Part shown: positions 27,701-35,465 of the stretch, piece by piece
Numbering within the stretch: position 1 is the stretch's first letter
Layout: the number at the start of each line of letters is the position of its first letter
Origin: an uncultured Rothia sp.
GTDB taxonomy: Bacteria > Actinomycetota > Actinomycetes > Actinomycetales > Micrococcaceae
NCBI GenBank assembly: GCA_946222285.1
Contig: CAMIIP010000001.1
Coordinates: 186,001-250,000 of the forward strand
Direction: 5' to 3'
DNA: 64,000 nt
Made by a program: the position numbers and the translations under genes
Notes under the pieces: generated by a model
The model's input: the letters and a program-made list of their open reading frames with translations, nothing else
Database searches by the model: none
Told to the model about the DNA's origin: nothing

Positions 27701-28325
27701 CGACTTTATGCAAATCGGCCATCACATTTTTTTCGATGCCCAGCCCATGATCCATAATTTCGCAATAATAATTTTCTTTACCGAAAATATCGCGGTAGTC
27801 AGAAGCTGCCTGAACAGCAGCATCGTACTGCCCCAGACGCAGGCGGGTCTGTACCTCGCCCGAAGGGCACCCGGTAGTAGCAATGAGCCCTTTGCCGTAG
27901 GTCTGTAGCAGTTCCTTATCCATGCGAGGCTTGTAGAAGTGCCCCTCAAGCGAAGCTAGAGACGACGCGCGGAAAAGATTGTGCATGCCCTGGGTGGTCT
28001 CTGCCCAGAGAGTCATGTGAGTATAGGCACCGCCGCCAGAAACGTCGTCACGCCCTGCATCTTCGCCCCAACGAATTCGGGTGCGGTCGGTGCGATGAGT
28101 ACCCGGTGTCACATAGGCTTCAACGCCAATAATAGGTTTCACATTCGCTTGTTGGGCTTTATTCCAAAACTCAAAAGCACCGAAGAGATAACCGTGGTCC
28201 GTGGTTGCTACTGAGCCCATGCCGAGTTCTTTAGCGTGGTCAAAGAGGTCAGTGATACGCGCTGCCCCATCAAGCATGGAGTATTCGGTATGGACGTGCA
28301 GATGGGTGAAACCTTTTCCGCTCAC
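24786..28325 (-). CDS. dnaE: DNA polymerase III alpha subunit
   Basis: Main replicative polymerase of the chromosome (C family). 1179 residues in the order PHP domain (FTHLHVHTEYSMLDGAARI at residues 5-23, GVEAYVTPG, TGCPSGEVQ), palm with the catalytic triad region MPDFDVDFDDRRR near 400, fingers with GVHAAGVIMS and GVFQLDGGPM, FSDYAFNKAHSAAYG near 760, helix-hairpin-helix, and a C-terminal OB fold (VTVAGMITSVSRRV near 1020). The PHP metal-binding histidines look complete, as usual for actinobacterial DnaE1, where this domain proofreads. It follows the rluD-type gene at 52 bp. Confidence 0.97.
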   Translation of the reverse strand: MSGKGFTHLHVHTEYSMLDGAARITDLFDHAKELGMGSVATTDHGYLFGAFEFWNKAQQANVKPIIGVEAYVTPGTHRTDRTRIRWGEDAGRDDVSGGGAYTHMTLWAETTQGMHNLFRASSLASLEGHFYKPRMDKELLQTYGKGLIATTGCPSGEVQTRLRLGQYDAAVQAASDYRDIFGKENYYCEIMDHGLGIEKNVMADLHKVAKQLNLPLVATNDLHYTHAEDSKAHAALLCVQSGSTLQDPKRFKFDADEFYLKSSEEMRHLFRDYPEACDNTLEIAERCNVEFNTKANYMPNFPTPEGENEESWFVKEVERGLHYRFPEGIPDEVRKQADYEVGIITQMGFPGYFLVVADFINWAKNNGIRVGPGRGSGAGSMVAYAMRITELNPLKHDLIFERFLNPDRVSMPDFDVDFDDRRRPEVIHYVTEKYGEDKVAMIVTYGTIKAKQALKDSSRVLGYPFSTGERLTKAMPDDVMGKNIALNNVYNEEDKRYADAKDLRELIETDADSAKVFETAKGIEGLKRQWGVHAAGVIMSSHDLLDVIPVMRREQDGQVITQFDYPTCEGLGLIKMDFLGLRNLTIISDAIANIKLNREFELDLETLDVDDKGSYDLLARGDTLGVFQLDGGPMRALLRLMRPDNFEDISATIALYRPGPMGANSHTNYALRKNGQQEIVPIHPELEEPLQDILGTTYGLIVYQEQVMAIAQKVAGYSLGQADILRRAMGKKKKAELDKQYKGFHQGMIDRGYSEAAIKSLWDILLPFSDYAFNKAHSAAYGLVSYWTAYLKAHFPQEYMAALLTSVGDDKDKLALYLNECRHMGITVLPPDVNESELNFTPVGEDIRFGMGAIRNVGANVVNAMVASRTEKGKFESFHDFLKKVPAVVCNKRTIDSLVKAGAFDDLGHIRRALSMIHEEAVDSNVAVKRQEAAGQFDLFGGMGMDEDDPSTDLMVAIPDVPEWDKRDKLNFEREMLGLYVSDHPLRGLEDQLDALSDSSVQGLLSEDSHKPDGAVVTVAGMITSVSRRVAKSSGNPYARIELEDRTGSIEVMFFGRAYEPIAPVLSEDLICTIKGRLQRRDDGSTTISAQELNLPEISTDGTSGPVTIGIPEFKATEETLGELRSILRNHRGESEVRIAMNTRSKRVLMRLGADLRVQPNPALFGDLKVLLGPSCLDV

Positions 28326-28377
28326 TTATTTATCTCTTCTCTTCTCAACTCACAATACTGATGGACCAGAGTATTGG

Positions 28378-29328
28378 CTAAAAGTTACCTTCGCGCAAAG
28401 ATTCTAGGGCAAATTCAAGATCCTGCGGATAATCGCTCACAAACTCAATGTCTTGCCCGGTACCGGGATGGGTAAATCCCAAACGGTGGGCATGTAACCA
28501 CTGGCGTGTCAGCCCCAGATTAGCACTGATCATGGGGTCAGCGCCGTAGGTCAAATCACCTGCGCAGGGGTGATTCATTGCGGAAAAATGAACACGAATC
28601 TGGTGAGTTCGACCGGTTTCTAAATGAATCTCAATCAGTGAAGCGGGGCCGAAAGCTTCAAGCATTTCATAATGGGTGACGGCGTTGCGGCCATCTTCTA
28701 CCACAGCGAATTTCCACTCATGCCCAGGATGACGGGCAATCGGCGCATCGATTGTTCCTTGAGTCGGATCAGGTAACCCCTGAACGAGCGTGTGATACAC
28801 CTTAGTTACAGTGCGCTCTTTGAAAGCATTTTTGAGTACCGAGTAGGAATTCTCATTTTTAGCAACCACCATCAGTCCTGAAGTACCCACGTCTAAACGG
28901 TGAACAATACCTTGACGTTCTGCAGCTCCGGAGGTTGAGACCCTTACACCGGCACCGAGCAAGGCGCCGACCACAGTCGGACCGTGCCAGCCTGGCGAAG
29001 GGTGGGCAGCAACGCCGGCGGGTTTATCAACCACCACGATGTCGTCATCCTCAAAAACCACGGTAAAACCATCTACCTGTTGGGGCTTGATATCGGTGAG
29101 ATCGCGAGGTGCAGGTGCAATAACGCTTATCTGATCCCCCTCACTGAGTTTGGTACTTTTAGCGGCTTTAAGCTGGCGACCGCGAGAATCTTTGACACTG
29201 ATATGACCCTCTTTAATCCAGCTCGCTGCCAACGTTCGAGGAACACCGAGGTTTTCTGAAACGGCAGCATCAAGACGAAGTCCGACCATGTGGTCGGCTT
29301 CAAAAGTAGCTCTGATCATTTCGCTCAA
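28378..29328 (-). CDS. RluD-type 23S rRNA pseudouridine synthase
   Basis: Isomerises uridines in RNA; the RluA/RluD family usually acts on 23S rRNA helix 69. The 316-residue protein starts with an S4 RNA-binding domain (RLDAAVSENLGVPRTLAASWI, with VKDSRGRQLKAAKSTKLSEGD) and continues with the catalytic domain: VVDKPAGVAAHPSPGW near 98, GIVHRLDVGTSGLMVVAK near 138 whose Asp is the nucleophile, LETGRTHQIRVHFS near 232 and TYGADP. The target uridines cannot be read from the sequence. It overlaps lspA by four bases, a pairing conserved in actinobacteria. Confidence 0.93.
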   Translation of the reverse strand: MSEMIRATFEADHMVGLRLDAAVSENLGVPRTLAASWIKEGHISVKDSRGRQLKAAKSTKLSEGDQISVIAPAPRDLTDIKPQQVDGFTVVFEDDDIVVVDKPAGVAAHPSPGWHGPTVVGALLGAGVRVSTSGAAERQGIVHRLDVGTSGLMVVAKNENSYSVLKNAFKERTVTKVYHTLVQGLPDPTQGTIDAPIARHPGHEWKFAVVEDGRNAVTHYEMLEAFGPASLIEIHLETGRTHQIRVHFSAMNHPCAGDLTYGADPMISANLGLTRQWLHAHRLGFTHPGTGQDIEFVSDYPQDLEFALESLREGNF

Positions 29329-29954
29329 GAAATTTTCTCCTTAGAAGGTTCGTTTGTTTGATCGCGTGTTCCGTCAAGATTGATTCCGCGAAAGACTAAC
29401 AGCACAATCAGAGCCATCGAGACGCAGATACATGAATCAGCGATATTGAAAATCGCAAAGTTTCCCACAGAGATAAAGTCGACGACGTGCCCTACTCCGA
29501 ACCCCGGTTCTCGCAGCAGACGGTCGGTGAAGTTACCCATGATTCCCCCGAGCAATAGGCTGAGGGCAAAAACCCACCAGAAAGCTCGTGCCCTCAAAAG
29601 ACAGACCAAACAAATTATCGCGGCAACTGCCATGATGATGGTAAAGACCCAGGTATGGTTCTCGCCGATAGAAAAAGCTGCACCGGGATTGAGAATGTAG
29701 TGCCAACGAAACACACCATCAATCACGCTGATGCTTTCCCCCAGCGCCATATTTTTTTGAACCAAATATTTGATGAGCTGATCAGCTCCATAAGCCGCCA
29801 TAAATACCGCGATGAAACTGACCCATTTTTCTCGAGCAGAAACAGTGCGGGAAGCTCTCTGAGACTTCTCATGAGCCGCATCTACCGAGCTATCGGTAAA
29901 ATTCAAGTGCTCATTATTTAGTTGTTTCGAGCGTGAAACCACGTTTTCCTCCAC
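29325..29954 (-). CDS. lspA: Lipoprotein signal peptidase (signal peptidase II)
   Basis: Aspartic protease of the inner membrane that removes signal peptides from prolipoproteins. The 209-residue length exceeds the usual 160-170 because of a hydrophilic N-terminal tail of about 45 residues. Four membrane segments follow (about 48-66, 103-121, 124-142 and 171-191). Catalytic Asp residues lie in GNFTDRLLREPGFGVGHVVDF and in FAIFNIADS. The start is GTG behind GATGAGG. The protein belongs to the lspA-rluD pair that often follows divIVA. Confidence 0.93.
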   Translation of the reverse strand: MEENVVSRSKQLNNEHLNFTDSSVDAAHEKSQRASRTVSAREKWVSFIAVFMAAYGADQLIKYLVQKNMALGESISVIDGVFRWHYILNPGAAFSIGENHTWVFTIIMAVAAIICLVCLLRARAFWWVFALSLLLGGIMGNFTDRLLREPGFGVGHVVDFISVGNFAIFNIADSCICVSMALIVLLVFRGINLDGTRDQTNEPSKEKIS

Positions 29955-30022
29955 ACCTCATCCAAACAAGCGGTACTCGCTCGCGAAGAGCGCCATCTAA
30001 CTCTACCCAAGAAAATATTAAA

Positions 30023-30111
30023 GGCGGCATGCAAACACCAAAGTTTTGGTATGCATACCGCCATAGCGGAACTTTCTACAGTCTCACTTCTATGGGAGAT
30101 GTAGAAAGTTC
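30023..30111 (-). terminator. Two consecutive stem-loops after divIVA
   Basis: On the minus strand the divIVA stop (30117) is followed by a hairpin with perfect 12-bp arms (30069-30080 and 30100-30111) and then a second, imperfect one (30023-30040 with 30047-30062). After the second the minus strand reads TTTAATATTTTC, a moderately T-rich tail. Together they probably end, or reduce, transcription from divIVA into lspA. Confidence 0.6.
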
Positions 30112-30116
30112 AGGCT

Positions 30117-30755
30117 TTAGTTTTTCTTGAGAGTCAACCCAGATTCAACCAATGGTGAGGACTCTAGACCCACCAGCTGGTCTTCAAGGTATGCGCGCAA
30201 GCTCGAACGGTACTGCTGCTCGAACTGGCGGAGCTGCACAACTGCGGCTTCCAAAGTGGCCTTTGTTGATTCAAGATCGTTAAGAACACGTGAGCGTTCA
30301 TCCTTAGCGGTGTTGACCAGTGAAGCTGCTTCGTCGCGTCCTTCGGAAAGCATGCGTTCTTTCTCACGCTGACCTTCAAGCACGTAATCGTCGTGAACTT
30401 TCTGTGCCATGGCAAGCAAAGCTGCCGCGCTTGCAGGTCCATTGTTGTTAACGTTAACACTGCTGGTATCCGCAACAGGCGCTGCAGAAGGAGCCTCAGT
30501 GGCTTGAGGTGCTAAGGGCTCTTCTACAATGATGGTTTCATCAGTAAAGTCCTGATCAACCCTGGCCTGAGCCTGTGCAGCGCGGCTTTCAGCATCGTCA
30601 AGCTGACGCTTGAGGCTGGAGTTTTCCGCGTTGAGACGGCGGAGTTCAATGACGATTTCATCAAGAAAATCGTCAACTTCTTCAGGGTTATACCCTTCTT
30701 TGAATTTGGTTGCTTGGAAGCGTTTATTGATAACTTCTTCTGGTGTAAGGGCCAC
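30117..30755 (-). CDS. divIVA: DivIVA/Wag31 polar growth protein
   Basis: Coiled-coil protein that senses negative membrane curvature and directs septal or polar wall synthesis. The 212-residue product has the lipid-binding N-terminal domain (LTPEEVINKRFQATKFKEGY, then VDDFLDEIVIELRRLNAEN to about residue 50), a Glu/Ala/Pro-rich linker (about 70-110) and a second long coiled coil (about 115-200). The ATG is preceded by AGAGGTGAA on the minus strand. It lies downstream of sepF and yggT but is separated from them by a strong terminator, so it likely has its own promoter. Confidence 0.95.
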   Translation of the reverse strand: MALTPEEVINKRFQATKFKEGYNPEEVDDFLDEIVIELRRLNAENSSLKRQLDDAESRAAQAQARVDQDFTDETIIVEEPLAPQATEAPSAAPVADTSSVNVNNNGPASAAALLAMAQKVHDDYVLEGQREKERMLSEGRDEAASLVNTAKDERSRVLNDLESTKATLEAAVVQLRQFEQQYRSSLRAYLEDQLVGLESSPLVESGLTLKKN

Positions 30756-30986
30756 TACAATTCACCTCTAAATTTTCTGCATAGCTGGATTCCCCGGCGG
30801 AAAACAATATTCCCTAAAAAGTATTTTCCGTGCTTGATTCTACCCATTCTACGATACTCAGCCAACATTCCGGCGGTACATAGATGAAGGCATATTTTAC
30901 AATTCAAGTATTTTAAGAAAAGTTCACGCTGGCAAGGCAAATCTATTTCAGACCCTCCAAGCACGCCAACCTCCCTCGCAACACTG

Positions 30987-31028
30987 TGTACCCCAAATGG
31001 TGGTTAAATCTATTTAACCATGGGTACA
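30987..31028. promoter_or_regulatory. Nested palindrome upstream of divIVA
   Basis: TGGTTAAAT (31001-31009) and ATTTAACCA (31012-31020) are perfectly inverted around two bases. TGTACCC (30987-30993) and GGGTACA (31022-31028) form an outer, slightly asymmetric pair. The element sits in the 394-bp gap 30756-31149 between the yggT terminator and divIVA. It is a candidate operator for divIVA. No protein-coding gene is convincing in that gap. Confidence 0.4.
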
Positions 31029-31089
31029 TCGCCCCACAAAAGTCGAAAAAAATTCTGCAATATTCATCACATTTTATCTCGCGGACACC

Positions 31090-31128
31090 AAAAAGCCGAG
31101 AAGATCCAACTCATCTTCTCGGCTTTTT
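31090..31128 (-). terminator. Rho-independent terminator after yggT
   Basis: Sixteen-bp arms at 31090-31105 and 31113-31128 enclose a 7-nt loop. On the minus strand the stem CCGAGAAGAT is followed by a run of five T's, a classical intrinsic terminator ending the ftsZ-to-yggT transcript. T's also lie on the plus side, so it could act both ways. Confidence 0.9.
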
Positions 31129-31149
31129 TATATAAAATTTCAAATTTTC

Positions 31150-31449
31150 TTAGGAAAACCTGATGGTCAAGCTCGCCAGAAAGCTATAGAGAATCGCCAA
31201 ACCTAATAAGAGGATGACAAAACCCAAATCAAGAGAAATGCCACCAAGGTTAAGCGGGGGGATCTTACGGCGCAAAAAGTTTAAGGGTGGATCAGTGACA
31301 GCATAAATACCAGAAGCAATCACTAAAGTAATCCCTCGCGGTCTCCAATAATGAGTAAACATTTGAATCCAATCAAAGACCAAACGAATAATGAAAGCCC
31401 ATTTAAGAACATTAACGACTATCGCTAAAAGAGCGAATAAATATCCCAT
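31150..31449 (-). CDS. YggT family membrane protein
   Basis: A 99-residue integral membrane protein with two hydrophobic segments (about 3-24 and 70-95) and the family signature LVFDWIQMFTHYWRPRG in between, followed by AVTDPPLNFLRRKIPPLNLGG. The molecular function is not established; genes of this family sit between sepF and divIVA in most Gram-positive bacteria, and a link to division or osmotic tolerance has been proposed. It lies nine bases after sepF. Confidence 0.9.
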   Translation of the reverse strand: MGYLFALLAIVVNVLKWAFIIRLVFDWIQMFTHYWRPRGITLVIASGIYAVTDPPLNFLRRKIPPLNLGGISLDLGFVILLLGLAILYSFLASLTIRFS

Positions 31450-31458
31450 AGATTCTTA

Positions 31459-32217
31459 CTAGTCCTGGTCAAAAAGAGCTGAGGAATCGCCGTCAAGCGC
31501 AACTGGAACCTCTGCCCCTTCAGTGCCCAGCACTTCTAGATTTGCGGGAGTCAGCAAGAATACTTTATCGGTCACACGTTCAATAGAACCGTGGAGCGCA
31601 AACGCCAAACCAGCAGAGAAATCAACTAACCGTTTAGCTTCTGAATCTCCCATCTCTGTTACGTTCATAATGACCGGAATATTTTCGCGAAACGACTCAC
31701 CAATAATCTTGGCATCATTGTAAGAACGGGGGTGAATGGTGGTAATACGTCGCAATTCTTCTTCGCTTTCCTGGGTATCAGTTGGTGCAACGGGCTGGAC
31801 CGCGCGAGCACGCGGAGCATTTTCTGGGGATGAAACTATATGTAGTGGCCCGGTAGAGGGGGTACTCCGCTGGGATTCATGGGCAGTGACGGAGCCACGA
31901 ACATCACGGTCTTCAATGGAACGAGCAGGGTCATAAGATTCTTCATGATCCTGCTCGTCAAAAATATCTTCACGTACTGAACCCTCAGAAACGGTGTTTC
32001 TTCGAGATGCGAGATCATCTGTAAAGTATTCATCTTCAACATAATCGTCGAAGCGGTCTTCTTCAGCGTACCGATAGGTAACATCACGAGTATCGTCAAA
32101 GGACTCCGCGGAATCGCTATTGAACTCATTGCGAGAATGCCTTGTCTCACGCACCGGCTCGATTTGTTCGGCAAGTCCAAGGTAGGCCATCGCCTGATGC
32201 AAGGTACGTGGTGCCAT
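31459..32217 (-). CDS. sepF: Cell division protein SepF
   Basis: Membrane anchor and bundler of FtsZ at the division site. The 252-residue protein is long for the family (150-240). It has an N-terminal amphipathic stretch (TLHQAMAYLGLAEQ), a very acidic, disordered linker of about 130 residues, and the SepF core from about 160 (ITTIHPRSYNDAKIIGESFR, VIMNVTEMGDSEAKRLVDF, then FALHGSIERVTDKVFLLTP). The core keeps the Gly before the last strands that mediates dimerisation. Actinobacteria lack FtsA, so SepF is probably essential here. Confidence 0.94.
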   Translation of the reverse strand: MAPRTLHQAMAYLGLAEQIEPVRETRHSRNEFNSDSAESFDDTRDVTYRYAEEDRFDDYVEDEYFTDDLASRRNTVSEGSVREDIFDEQDHEESYDPARSIEDRDVRGSVTAHESQRSTPSTGPLHIVSSPENAPRARAVQPVAPTDTQESEEELRRITTIHPRSYNDAKIIGESFRENIPVIMNVTEMGDSEAKRLVDFSAGLAFALHGSIERVTDKVFLLTPANLEVLGTEGAEVPVALDGDSSALFDQD

Positions 32218-32371
32218 TTCTTACTCCATTCATGGTGCGCCTCAAGAATCTTTTATAGTCGCACTGAAACTTTATATTCTTCTCTCTAAAGTATCAATTA
32301 TTCTTGACTAGGCTAAAAGAAACCGCCTGAAGGTTATCTGTGAACCTTTTGACATTAATTTTGGCGCTATT

Positions 32372-33160
32372 CTATATAGCTGAACGCGCCCCCATAATGT
32401 GCGATCCGATACGAACGTTAGTCGATCCCCATGCTATTGCTGCTCTCATATCGCCACTCATCCCTGCAGAGATTTCTGTTGCTCCTGGATGAATTTCTTG
32501 AAGCTTCTGCGAGATGGTGAAAAGTTTTTCAAAAGCTCGATGGGGATCCATTCCCCGTGGCGCAACAGCCATCACTCCCGCACAGGTCAGATTTCTATCA
32601 GAAACAATTTCATCAGCAATTCGCGCTACATCATCTACCCTTGCCCCACCACGGTGAGAGTCAGCGCTCATACTATCGTCCAAATTTACCTGAACAAAAC
32701 AGCGCAATCCTCCCCATACAGCCGCCGCAGGGGCATCCATTTCCCCGTTTTCCCAGCGCTTAAGTTGATGAGAATATGCTTTCGTTAGAGCATTGACCAG
32801 GGAGACTCGGTCAACGGACTGAACTTCTGCCGCATACTTCACAACAGACTTAGCTTTATTGGATTGAAGTTGCCCAATATAAGCCCAGAGAAGAGGATCT
32901 TCCTCATCTGTACTATGTTTCAGCTCAGCCTCCTTTGCCGATGCCTCTTGGTCACGATTTTCCCCCACATAACGCACACCCAGCGAATATAATCCCTGAA
33001 CATCGCTGGCTGGAAAAAATTTAGTGACGACGGTCAATCGGGGCATAGCGCTATCCGCATGACGCACCTGAGAATAATCTTGAGCTGCCTCAGCAATCTC
33101 TTCATTCACCCTGCGTAGGTTCTCAGCTAGTTCATTGATACGTTTTTGTTCAACATCCAT
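32372..33160 (-). CDS. YggS-type PLP homeostasis protein
   Basis: A 262-residue pyridoxal-phosphate carrier/regulator of the PLPBP family, linked to vitamin B6 and amino acid homeostasis. The PLP lysine is in LTVVTKFFPA near residue 47, followed by VRYVGENRDQEA, LLWAYIGQLQSNKAK, SVDRVSLVNAL, VQVNLDDS, CAGVMAVAP and the phosphate-binding SAGMSGDMRAAI and STNVRIGSHIMGAR. I use ATG 33160, which forms TAATG with the pgeF stop and has GGTGG upstream; an in-frame GTG at 33178 is less likely. Confidence 0.92.
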   Translation of the reverse strand: MDVEQKRINELAENLRRVNEEIAEAAQDYSQVRHADSAMPRLTVVTKFFPASDVQGLYSLGVRYVGENRDQEASAKEAELKHSTDEEDPLLWAYIGQLQSNKAKSVVKYAAEVQSVDRVSLVNALTKAYSHQLKRWENGEMDAPAAAVWGGLRCFVQVNLDDSMSADSHRGGARVDDVARIADEIVSDRNLTCAGVMAVAPRGMDPHRAFEKLFTISQKLQEIHPGATEISAGMSGDMRAAIAWGSTNVRIGSHIMGARSAI

Positions 33161-33963
33161 TACGGCTTTTCCACCCACACTAATCCTGCGATTCGTCCCT
33201 CGGGGAGACCTCTACGGTGAGAAAAAAGGTTCTCATTCTCTAGCGTACAGTCACTCAGATCACGATGTACTCCCCCCACCTTGCCCAACTGATTCAAGAT
33301 AGCCTCGGCAGCGGCTGGCAAATCTAGTGCTGGCGTGCCCCAGGAGGTCTCAGCATAGATTTCGGGAATGAGGGCAACCGATTCTTCTCGCATGGGCTCC
33401 GGCACTTCATAGCACCGCCCACAAATGGAGGGCCCAATCCAGGCGTCGATTTCTGAAGCACCTCGATAAATCATGTCTCCCACCGTCTGCTCTATGACAC
33501 CATCTAACAGCCCGCGACGTCCGGCATGAGCTACGCCGATAATTGGCGTGCCATTCGCAGTAACTCCCACAAAAATCAAAGGTATACAATCAGCAACCAT
33601 TACAGCCAGCGGATGTCCCTGAGAGCTAACCGCTGCATCAGCGATGGGGGCCTCTCGTTGAATTTTCTGAGCGCTCTCTACCGTGCGCCGATGGCCAACA
33701 CTACGTACCGAATATGAATCAGGATCAAACACCTCAGTACCGTGTACCTGTTGAAGGTAACAAAATGCCCCCGTTGCCAGACCGAGCTCTCTCTCTAAAT
33801 TCGCTCGATGATGCAGGGTACGAACGGGATCAGAGCCCACATGTAACCCCAGGTTGCCGGTAGCACGAGAGGTAAAACCAATATGCACAGTGGTATTGCC
33901 CAGTGAAAGAGCAGTCTTCGAAAAAAGCGAAGAACTACTATCAGCTGTCATGGGTACTTCCAA
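33160..33963 (-). CDS. pgeF: PgeF/YfiH family peptidoglycan-editing or purine-processing enzyme
   Basis: A 267-residue Cu/Zn-dependent family protein formerly called polyphenol oxidase (laccase domain). Family members are reported to remove wrongly inserted L-Ser from muramyl peptides in E. coli and to act on purine nucleosides in other organisms; which applies here cannot be read from sequence. The metal and catalytic residues are present: CYLQQVHGTEVF near 63, PLAVMVADCIPLIFVG near 120 (Cys), GVAHAGRRGLLDGV near 143 (His) and IGPSICGRCYEVPEPM near 180. Its position after ftsZ and before yggS is conserved in actinobacteria. Confidence 0.9.
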   Translation of the reverse strand: MEVPMTADSSSSLFSKTALSLGNTTVHIGFTSRATGNLGLHVGSDPVRTLHHRANLERELGLATGAFCYLQQVHGTEVFDPDSYSVRSVGHRRTVESAQKIQREAPIADAAVSSQGHPLAVMVADCIPLIFVGVTANGTPIIGVAHAGRRGLLDGVIEQTVGDMIYRGASEIDAWIGPSICGRCYEVPEPMREESVALIPEIYAETSWGTPALDLPAAAEAILNQLGKVGGVHRDLSDCTLENENLFSHRRGLPEGRIAGLVWVEKP

Positions 33964-33996
33964 TCTTTCGATAACACGACTTATCTAGCAGGTACA

Positions 33997-34036
33997 GAAA
34001 TGCGTTTCTCCTTCTCAATAAGAAGAAACGCATTTC
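33997..34036 (-). terminator. Stem-loop between ftsZ and pgeF
   Basis: Thirteen-bp arms at 33997-34009 and 34024-34036 flank a 14-nt loop, 50 bases past the ftsZ stop. There is no T run, so it may be an mRNA processing or stabilising hairpin rather than a full terminator. Confidence 0.5.
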
Positions 34037-34085
34037 GTCAAATCACAGCTGAAAATCTACAACTTCAACCAGAAAACTAAAAGAC

Positions 34086-35267
34086 TTATTTGAGGAAGTC
34101 AGGAACGTCCAGGGTATCTTTACGTTGCGGAGCGGATTCCTCTACAACGGGGGGTAAATCTACATCAAAACCGTTATTGGTATTGGTTGTAGGTGCCTGC
34201 CAGGAATTGCTAGAAGGAGCCTGCGTGGGAACAGCGTTGTTGCTACCGAAGGTCGCCGCATTACGCTTTTCCTGCTGAGCTGCACCGTTATTAGCGTTGG
34301 AGTTGGTTTCGGGATTGACCGAATCAAAACCAGCAGCAATAACGGTAACGCGAGCTTCGTCCCCCAAAGCATCGTCAATCACAGCACCGAAGATAATATT
34401 CGCATCGGGGTGTGCAACTTCTTGCACTAAACGTGCAGCTTCGTTGATCTCGAATAGACCTAGATCGGAGCCACCCTGAATGGAGAGAAGAACGCCATGA
34501 GCACCGTCGATGGATGCTTCGAGCAACGGTGATGCGATTGCCAATTCGGCAGCCTTAACAGCACGATCTTCACCAGATGCTGAACCGATACCCATGAGTG
34601 CTGAACCTGCACCCTGCATTACAGACTTCACGTCTGCAAAGTCAAGATTGATTAAACCGGGAGTAGTGATCAAGTCGGTAATACCCTGAACGCCAGAGAG
34701 CAGAACCTGATCTGCAGACTTGAAAGCATCAAGCATAGAAACGTTACGGTCAGAAATGGAGAGAAGACGATCATTGGGGATAACAATGAGAGTATCTACT
34801 TCATCGCGTAGAGCCGCGATACCGGTTTCTGCCTGGTTTGAACGACGGCGACCTTCAAAGGTGAAGGGGCGGGTAACGACGCCGATAGTCAGAGCACCAA
34901 GCGAACGGGCAATACGAGCGACAACGGGTGCGCCACCGGTACCGGTGCCGCCACCTTCACCTGCGGTCACGAAGACCATATCTGCACCTTTGAGGACTTC
35001 TTCGATATCTTGCTCGTGGTCTTCAGCAGCCTGGCGACCTACCTCGGGATTTGCACCAGCACCAAGACCTCGAGTCAACTCACGACCGACATCTAGCTTA
35101 ACGTCTGCATCTGACATGAGTAGTGCTTGTGCATCAGTGTTGATAGCGATAAATTCGACGCCACGCAGACCAACCTCAATCATGCGGTTTACAGCGTTGA
35201 CACCGCCACCACCGATGCCTACGACTTTGATGACTGCCAGGTAATTCTGGGGGGTTGATGTATCCAT
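34086..35267 (-). CDS. ftsZ: Cell division GTPase FtsZ
   Basis: Tubulin-like GTPase that builds the division ring. From ATG 35267 the product has 393 residues. The nucleotide-binding segments are [15 protein letters not shown] near 18, NTDAQALL near 43 and the tubulin signature [15 protein letters not shown] near 103; the T7 catalytic loop [11 protein letters not shown] is near 207. A disordered linker rich in Asn and Thr follows from about 317, ending in the conserved tail LDVPDFLK, which binds SepF. An upstream start at 35279 would add four residues. Confidence 0.97.
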   Translation of the reverse strand: MDTSTPQNYLAVIKVVGIGGGGVNAVNRMIEVGLRGVEFIAINTDAQALLMSDADVKLDVGRELTRGLGAGANPEVGRQAAEDHEQDIEEVLKGADMVFVTAGEGGGTGTGGAPVVARIARSLGALTIGVVTRPFTFEGRRRSNQAETGIAALRDEVDTLIVIPNDRLLSISDRNVSMLDAFKSADQVLLSGVQGITDLITTPGLINLDFADVKSVMQGAGSALMGIGSASGEDRAVKAAELAIASPLLEASIDGAHGVLLSIQGGSDLGLFEINEAARLVQEVAHPDANIIFGAVIDDALGDEARVTVIAAGFDSVNPETNSNANNGAAQQEKRNAATFGSNNAVPTQAPSSNSWQAPTTNTNNGFDVDLPPVVEESAPQRKDTLDVPDFLK

Positions 35268-35300
35268 GAAGTCCCTCAATTGTAAATGTCTAGTTCCTAA

Positions 35301-35327
35301 AAACCCTAAACCTCCAGTTTAGGATTT
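35301..35327 (-). terminator. Intrinsic terminator/attenuator between ftsQ and ftsZ
   Basis: Read on the minus strand, 11-nt arms (35327-35317 and 35311-35301, one mismatch) enclose a 5-nt loop and are followed by T5 (ending at 35299). It lies 34 bases upstream of the ftsZ start, so it would end most transcripts arriving from ftsQ unless relieved, or mark a boundary after which ftsZ relies on its own promoter. Confidence 0.6.
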
Positions 35328-35465
35328 AAGCGTTTTGCCTAAAAGGAGTTGCTTTTCAGAAAAAGCGTATCAACAGCGATGTAATTCTGTCTCTTCCATT
35401 CCACAAAAAACATCAATTTTTCAGCAAAATATAGGGTTTGATTGCAACCTAAAGTATAGGTTGAA

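Noticed and set aside
30755..30964. 69-codon minus-strand frame upstream of divIVA
   Set aside because: It occupies the divIVA leader, ends at the divIVA start and has no recognisable sequence.
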